In this document: positions 61,553 through 64,000 of the stretch, one piece after another | Layout: each line of letters starts with the position of its first letter | Numbering within the stretch: position 1 is the first letter of the stretch | From: Frischella perrara | GTDB taxonomy: Bacteria; Pseudomonadota; Gammaproteobacteria; Enterobacterales; Orbaceae | DNA length: 64,000 bases | Direction: 5' to 3' | Assembly: GCF_000807275.1 (NCBI RefSeq) | Contig: NZ_CP009056.1 | Coordinates: forward strand, 2,543,192-2,607,191 | The notes under the pieces: generated by a model | What the model saw: only the letters and a program-made list of their open reading frames with translations | Told to the model about the DNA's origin: nothing | Databases searched by the model: none | Made by a program: the position numbers and the translations under genes

Positions 61553-62602
61553 TTATATAGTATTTGAACTCGCTAATTCTTCTTTTTGTGTTCTTCCTAA
61601 TAATGTTTTAGCAGCATCCAGTGGATTTTTATTACAATAGAGAATTTGATAAATCTGTTCAGTTATTGGCATATCAACTTGATTTTTTTGTGCCAATGTC
61701 CAAACCTCTTTGGTATTTTGGCAACCTTCAACCACTTGTGCAATGATGGCTTTGGCTTCTTCAATAGATTTATTTTGCCCTAATAACATTCCAAAACGTC
61801 GATTCCGAGACTGGTTATCAGTACAAGTTAGAACTAAATCACCAAGTCCTGCCATACCCATAAATGTGATCGGATCCGCACCTAATGCAGCGCCTAAGCG
61901 CATCATTTCAGCCAACCCTCGTGTAATTAGAGCGACTCGTGCATTAGCCCCAAAGCCCAATCCATCTGATAGACCCGCACCGATAGCGATTACATTTTTT
62001 ACTGCACCACCGAGTTGAACGCCAATGAAATCTTTACTGCTATAAACACGGAAACTCTTACTGCAATGAAAAAGCTGTTGTAATTCACCCAAAAATTCAT
62101 CATTAGTCGAAGCGACTGTGACCGCTGTCGGTAAGCCTAATGCGACCTCTTTAGCAAACGTTGGACCAGAGATTACCGCTAACGGAATTTGATCACCCAA
62201 AATCTCTTTCGCAACATCTTGCAATAATCGACCTGAATTGGTTTCTAATCCTTTGGTTGCCCAAACAACTTTTGAATCCGGTCGTAAAAACGGTTTTATT
62301 CTATTTAGTACCTCGCCAAAGGCATGGCTTGGTACCACAATCAATAAAATAGGGGATGCAGATACGGCTTTCTGGAGATCACTTTCAATAAACAAATTAT
62401 CAGGAAAAATAATATCCGGTAAAAATTTCTTATTTTGTCGATCGTGTTGGAGAGCCTCAATTTCAGCCTTATCGTGCCCCCACAACAACGTTTCATAACC
62501 ATTTCGTGCTAATAAAATTGCCAATGCGGTACCATAAGAACCTGCACCAATTACGCTAATGCTTGATGCAGTTACTGAACTTAATTGACTATTCATATTC
62601 AC
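61553..62602 (-). CDS. gpsA: glycerol-3-phosphate dehydrogenase [NAD(P)+]
   Basis: A 349-residue enzyme (339 in E. coli) that makes sn-glycerol-3-phosphate for phospholipid synthesis. The N-terminal Rossmann loop [12 protein letters not shown] starts near residue 17, about ten residues later than in E. coli, which explains the extra length. Conserved later parts are [24 protein letters not shown], the catalytic Lys in [13 protein letters not shown], and [11 protein letters not shown]. It follows secB after 28 bases. Confidence 0.97.
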   Translation of the reverse strand: MNMNSQLSSVTASSISVIGAGSYGTALAILLARNGYETLLWGHDKAEIEALQHDRQNKKFLPDIIFPDNLFIESDLQKAVSASPILLIVVPSHAFGEVLNRIKPFLRPDSKVVWATKGLETNSGRLLQDVAKEILGDQIPLAVISGPTFAKEVALGLPTAVTVASTNDEFLGELQQLFHCSKSFRVYSSKDFIGVQLGGAVKNVIAIGAGLSDGLGFGANARVALITRGLAEMMRLGAALGADPITFMGMAGLGDLVLTCTDNQSRNRRFGMLLGQNKSIEEAKAIIAQVVEGCQNTKEVWTLAQKNQVDMPITEQIYQILYCNKNPLDAAKTLLGRTQKEELASSNTI

Positions 62603-62630
62603 CTACTTTGATATTTAATGAGTAAAACGG

Positions 62631-63119
62631 TTATTGCAGTATCTCACTTGAATCTGCAACTTGTTCTTGTTCTGCTTGTTGTTGTAAATAATTTGCAAAC
62701 AACGCATCAAAATTAACAGGGTCTAAATTAATTGGTTGGAATGAACCTTTATTGACCAGACTAGAAATCGTTTCTCTAACATATGGGAAAAGAATATTTG
62801 GGCAAAATGCAGCTAAACAATGTTGTAGTTGCTGGCCATTTAAACCAAGAATTGTAAATATACCCGCTTGCGTTACTTCACAAATGTAAGCAACTTGATC
62901 ACCTGATTTTGTCGTTACTGTTAAGCGTAAAGAGACTTCATAAACATTTTCAGCGACAAGTTGTGAAGACGTATTTAGCTCAATATTAACATCGGGATCC
63001 CATTCTTGTGTAAAAATTTTTGGTGAATTCGGTGTCTCGAAAGAAACATCTTTAACGTATATACGTTGAATTGAAAAACCGCTTTCTTGAGTTTCTTGAG
63101 TGCTATTTTGTTCTGTCAT
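62631..63119 (-). CDS. secB: protein-export chaperone SecB
   Basis: A 162-residue tetrameric chaperone (155 in E. coli) that keeps precursor proteins unfolded and hands them to SecA. Family patterns are [17 protein letters not shown], the EVSLRLTVT strand, and [17 protein letters not shown] with [16 protein letters not shown] short polar N-terminal extension is slightly longer than usual. In E. coli grxC lies just upstream between yibN and secB; here yibN is 26 bases upstream with no grxC. Confidence 0.96.
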   Translation of the reverse strand: MTEQNSTQETQESGFSIQRIYVKDVSFETPNSPKIFTQEWDPDVNIELNTSSQLVAENVYEVSLRLTVTTKSGDQVAYICEVTQAGIFTILGLNGQQLQHCLAAFCPNILFPYVRETISSLVNKGSFQPINLDPVNFDALFANYLQQQAEQEQVADSSEILQ

Positions 63120-63145
63120 GATAAATCCTTTATTTCCTGATTATT

Positions 63146-63586
63146 TTACTTAGTGACTAATGGTAAATTCTCACCATTCCAACCTGCAATACCGTCTTTT
63201 AACGCAAAAAGGTGGTTAAATCCTTGTTTAGACAGCGTTTCACCTAATGCAACTGTATTTAAATCATTTTCGTCAACTAAAATTACAGGCAACGCTTTAT
63301 ATTTATCAATTGATTTTGTACTACCATTTTTAATGTCAATCGGCAGGATATTAATTGATTCTGCTATGTGCCCTTTTTTAAAATTATCTGCATTACGTAA
63401 ATCTACAACTGCGGCATTTTGATTATTAATCATTTGAATAGCGATAGCATTAGAAATGACTTTTACTTTTGATAATTTCATTTTTACAGTCATCTGAATT
63501 ATCATGAATGCAATGGCTACCCAACCTAATGTTAGTATTGGATGATTTTTAAAAAATGGGAAAATCTCATTTACGATAAAGTCCAT
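63146..63586 (-). CDS. yibN: membrane-anchored rhodanese-fold protein YibN, catalytic Cys missing
   Basis: A 146-residue protein (143 in E. coli YibN) with one N-terminal membrane segment (HPILTLGWVAIAFMIIQM) and a cytoplasmic rhodanese domain. Fold signatures AVVDLRNADNFKKGHIAESIN and GIAGWNGENLPL are well kept. The active-site loop after PVILVD reads ENDLNTVA and has no cysteine, and the whole protein has none, so it cannot act as a sulfurtransferase. I start at the ATG ending at 63586, which matches E. coli; an ATG seven codons earlier (63607) is possible. It is next to secB, as in E. coli apart from missing grxC. Confidence 0.9.
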   Translation of the reverse strand: MDFIVNEIFPFFKNHPILTLGWVAIAFMIIQMTVKMKLSKVKVISNAIAIQMINNQNAAVVDLRNADNFKKGHIAESINILPIDIKNGSTKSIDKYKALPVILVDENDLNTVALGETLSKQGFNHLFALKDGIAGWNGENLPLVTK

Positions 63587-63818
63587 ATTAGTACTATTAC
63601 CTATCATTTAATGAATTAGTTAAAATTAAACTCAAATTATAACGATATTATGCCTTGAAATACAGCATTGAATAAAAAAGCTATGATTTAAGTCATTTAT
63701 TATATAATACCTTAGCCTACCTTTCCTTTCATTGCGCTTTTTCAGCAATGGACAAACTCATTTTTAGAAATATACGCAAATATGACCTACCTTCTTATCT
63801 TAATTAGATAAAATTAAG

Positions 63819-63837
63819 TTGCATTATATTAGTGCAA
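63819..63837. promoter_or_regulatory. NtrC enhancer site 1 (glnA-like)
   Basis: TTGCATTATATTAGTGCAA is a near-perfect palindrome and differs at only two positions from the NtrC site upstream of E. coli glnA as I remember it (TTGCACTATATTGGTGCAA). It lies about 170 bases before the predicted start of the sigma-54 transcript. Confidence 0.78.
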
Positions 63838-63862
63838 TTTTAATTATAAAGTGTCAAAATGG

Positions 63863-63879
63863 TGCACTATTAACGAGCA
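63863..63879. promoter_or_regulatory. NtrC enhancer site 2 (weaker)
   Basis: TGCACTATTAACGAGCA keeps the left half of the NtrC consensus (TGCACTAT) and the outer part of the right half. It is spaced 43 bases centre-to-centre from site 1, in register for two dimers on the same side of the helix. Confidence 0.55.
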
Positions 63880-63970
63880 CAATGAAGATTGATTATTCAA
63901 TTTGCTCTCAAATGAACTTATAGCGCGTTTAAATTAAATTGTTTATTGGATATTTTAGCACGAAAGAAAA

Positions 63971-63988
63971 TTGGCATAAATTTTGCTT
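63971..63988 (+). promoter_or_regulatory. sigma-54 (RpoN) promoter, probably of glnA
   Basis: TTGGCATAAATTTTGCTT matches the -24/-12 consensus, with GG at 63973-63974 and GC at 63985-63986 exactly ten bases apart. It closely resembles glnAp2 of E. coli (TTGGCACAGATTTCGCTT). Transcription would start at about 63998, so the controlled gene lies outside the window. Confidence 0.82.
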
Positions 63989-64000
63989 AGTGATAAACAT

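Larger units (their letters stand above)
63608..64000. other. region upstream of a gene beyond the window, with a glnA-like control array
   Basis: 393 bases with no open frame. The last 180 hold two NtrC-like sites and a sigma-54 promoter, all directed to the right. The first half, near yibN, should hold the yibN-secB promoter on the minus strand; nothing definite stands out there. Confidence 0.6.

Overview
The window is ordinary chromosomal DNA of an AT-rich gammaproteobacterium. Nearly every recognisable protein has its closest remembered match among enterobacteria such as E. coli, Salmonella and Serratia, and many gene neighbourhoods match E. coli (miaB-ybeZ, mrdAB-dacA-ybeD, yihY-dtd, accBC, coaBC-dut-slmA, secB-gpsA-cysE, mreBCD-rng). 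The low G+C and the repeated loss of one or two genes from these conserved blocks suggest a host-associated relative of the enterobacteria. A member of the Orbaceae (Gilliamella/Orbus/Frischella group) is my best guess, but that is inference, not something the sequence proves.

Layout. 1-1.5 kb: the end of an unknown gene, then a divergent HxlR-type regulator and NAD(P)-binding protein. 1.6-13.9 kb: a flagellar locus with flgN-flgM-flgA and flhB-flhA on the minus strand and flgBCDEFGHIJ on the plus strand; it makes the basal body, rod, hook and rings, the export gate, and the FlgM/FlgN regulator-chaperone pair. flgK, flgL, flhE and flagellin are not here. 14.2-15.3 kb: a secreted Sel1-repeat protein. 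15.7-23.1 kb: miaB, ybeZ and the cell-elongation genes mrdA, mrdB, dacA and ybeD; mrdA seems to start at an AUA codon. 23.2-27.3 kb: a chitobiase and chitoporin pair for uptake and cleavage of chitin oligosaccharides. 27.7-33.5 kb: sodA, ppnN, syd, aspC and a MATE exporter. 33.7-35.2 kb: a DUF823-like surface protein. 35.7-39.3 kb: ypfJ, the remains of a small membrane-protein gene, and priA. 39.4-44.3 kb: fbaA, pgk, rpsT, ftsN, yihY and dtd. 44.4-47.4 kb: dauA, the RNase P RNA and a DedA protein. 47.4-52.9 kb: tldD, rng, mreD, mreC and mreB. 53.3-59.5 kb: accBC, recN with a LexA box, coaBC, dut and slmA. 59.8-63.6 kb: mscS, cysE, gpsA, secB and a cysteine-less YibN. The last 200 bases hold two NtrC-like sites and a sigma-54 promoter that look like the glnA control region, firing out of the window.

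How the genes work together. Cell-wall growth is strongly represented: PBP2, RodA, PBP5, MreBCD, FtsN and SlmA. The flagellar locus has the Salmonella-like logic of a separate sigma-28 promoter in front of flgM. I see no CRISPR array, intact insertion sequence, prophage, integron, tRNA or defence system, and no undescribed multi-gene system that I could defend. The more unusual items are small: the AUA start of mrdA, the cysteine-free YibN, the shortened CysE tail, a short FtsN, conserved operons with single genes cut out, and several strong hairpins and control sites.
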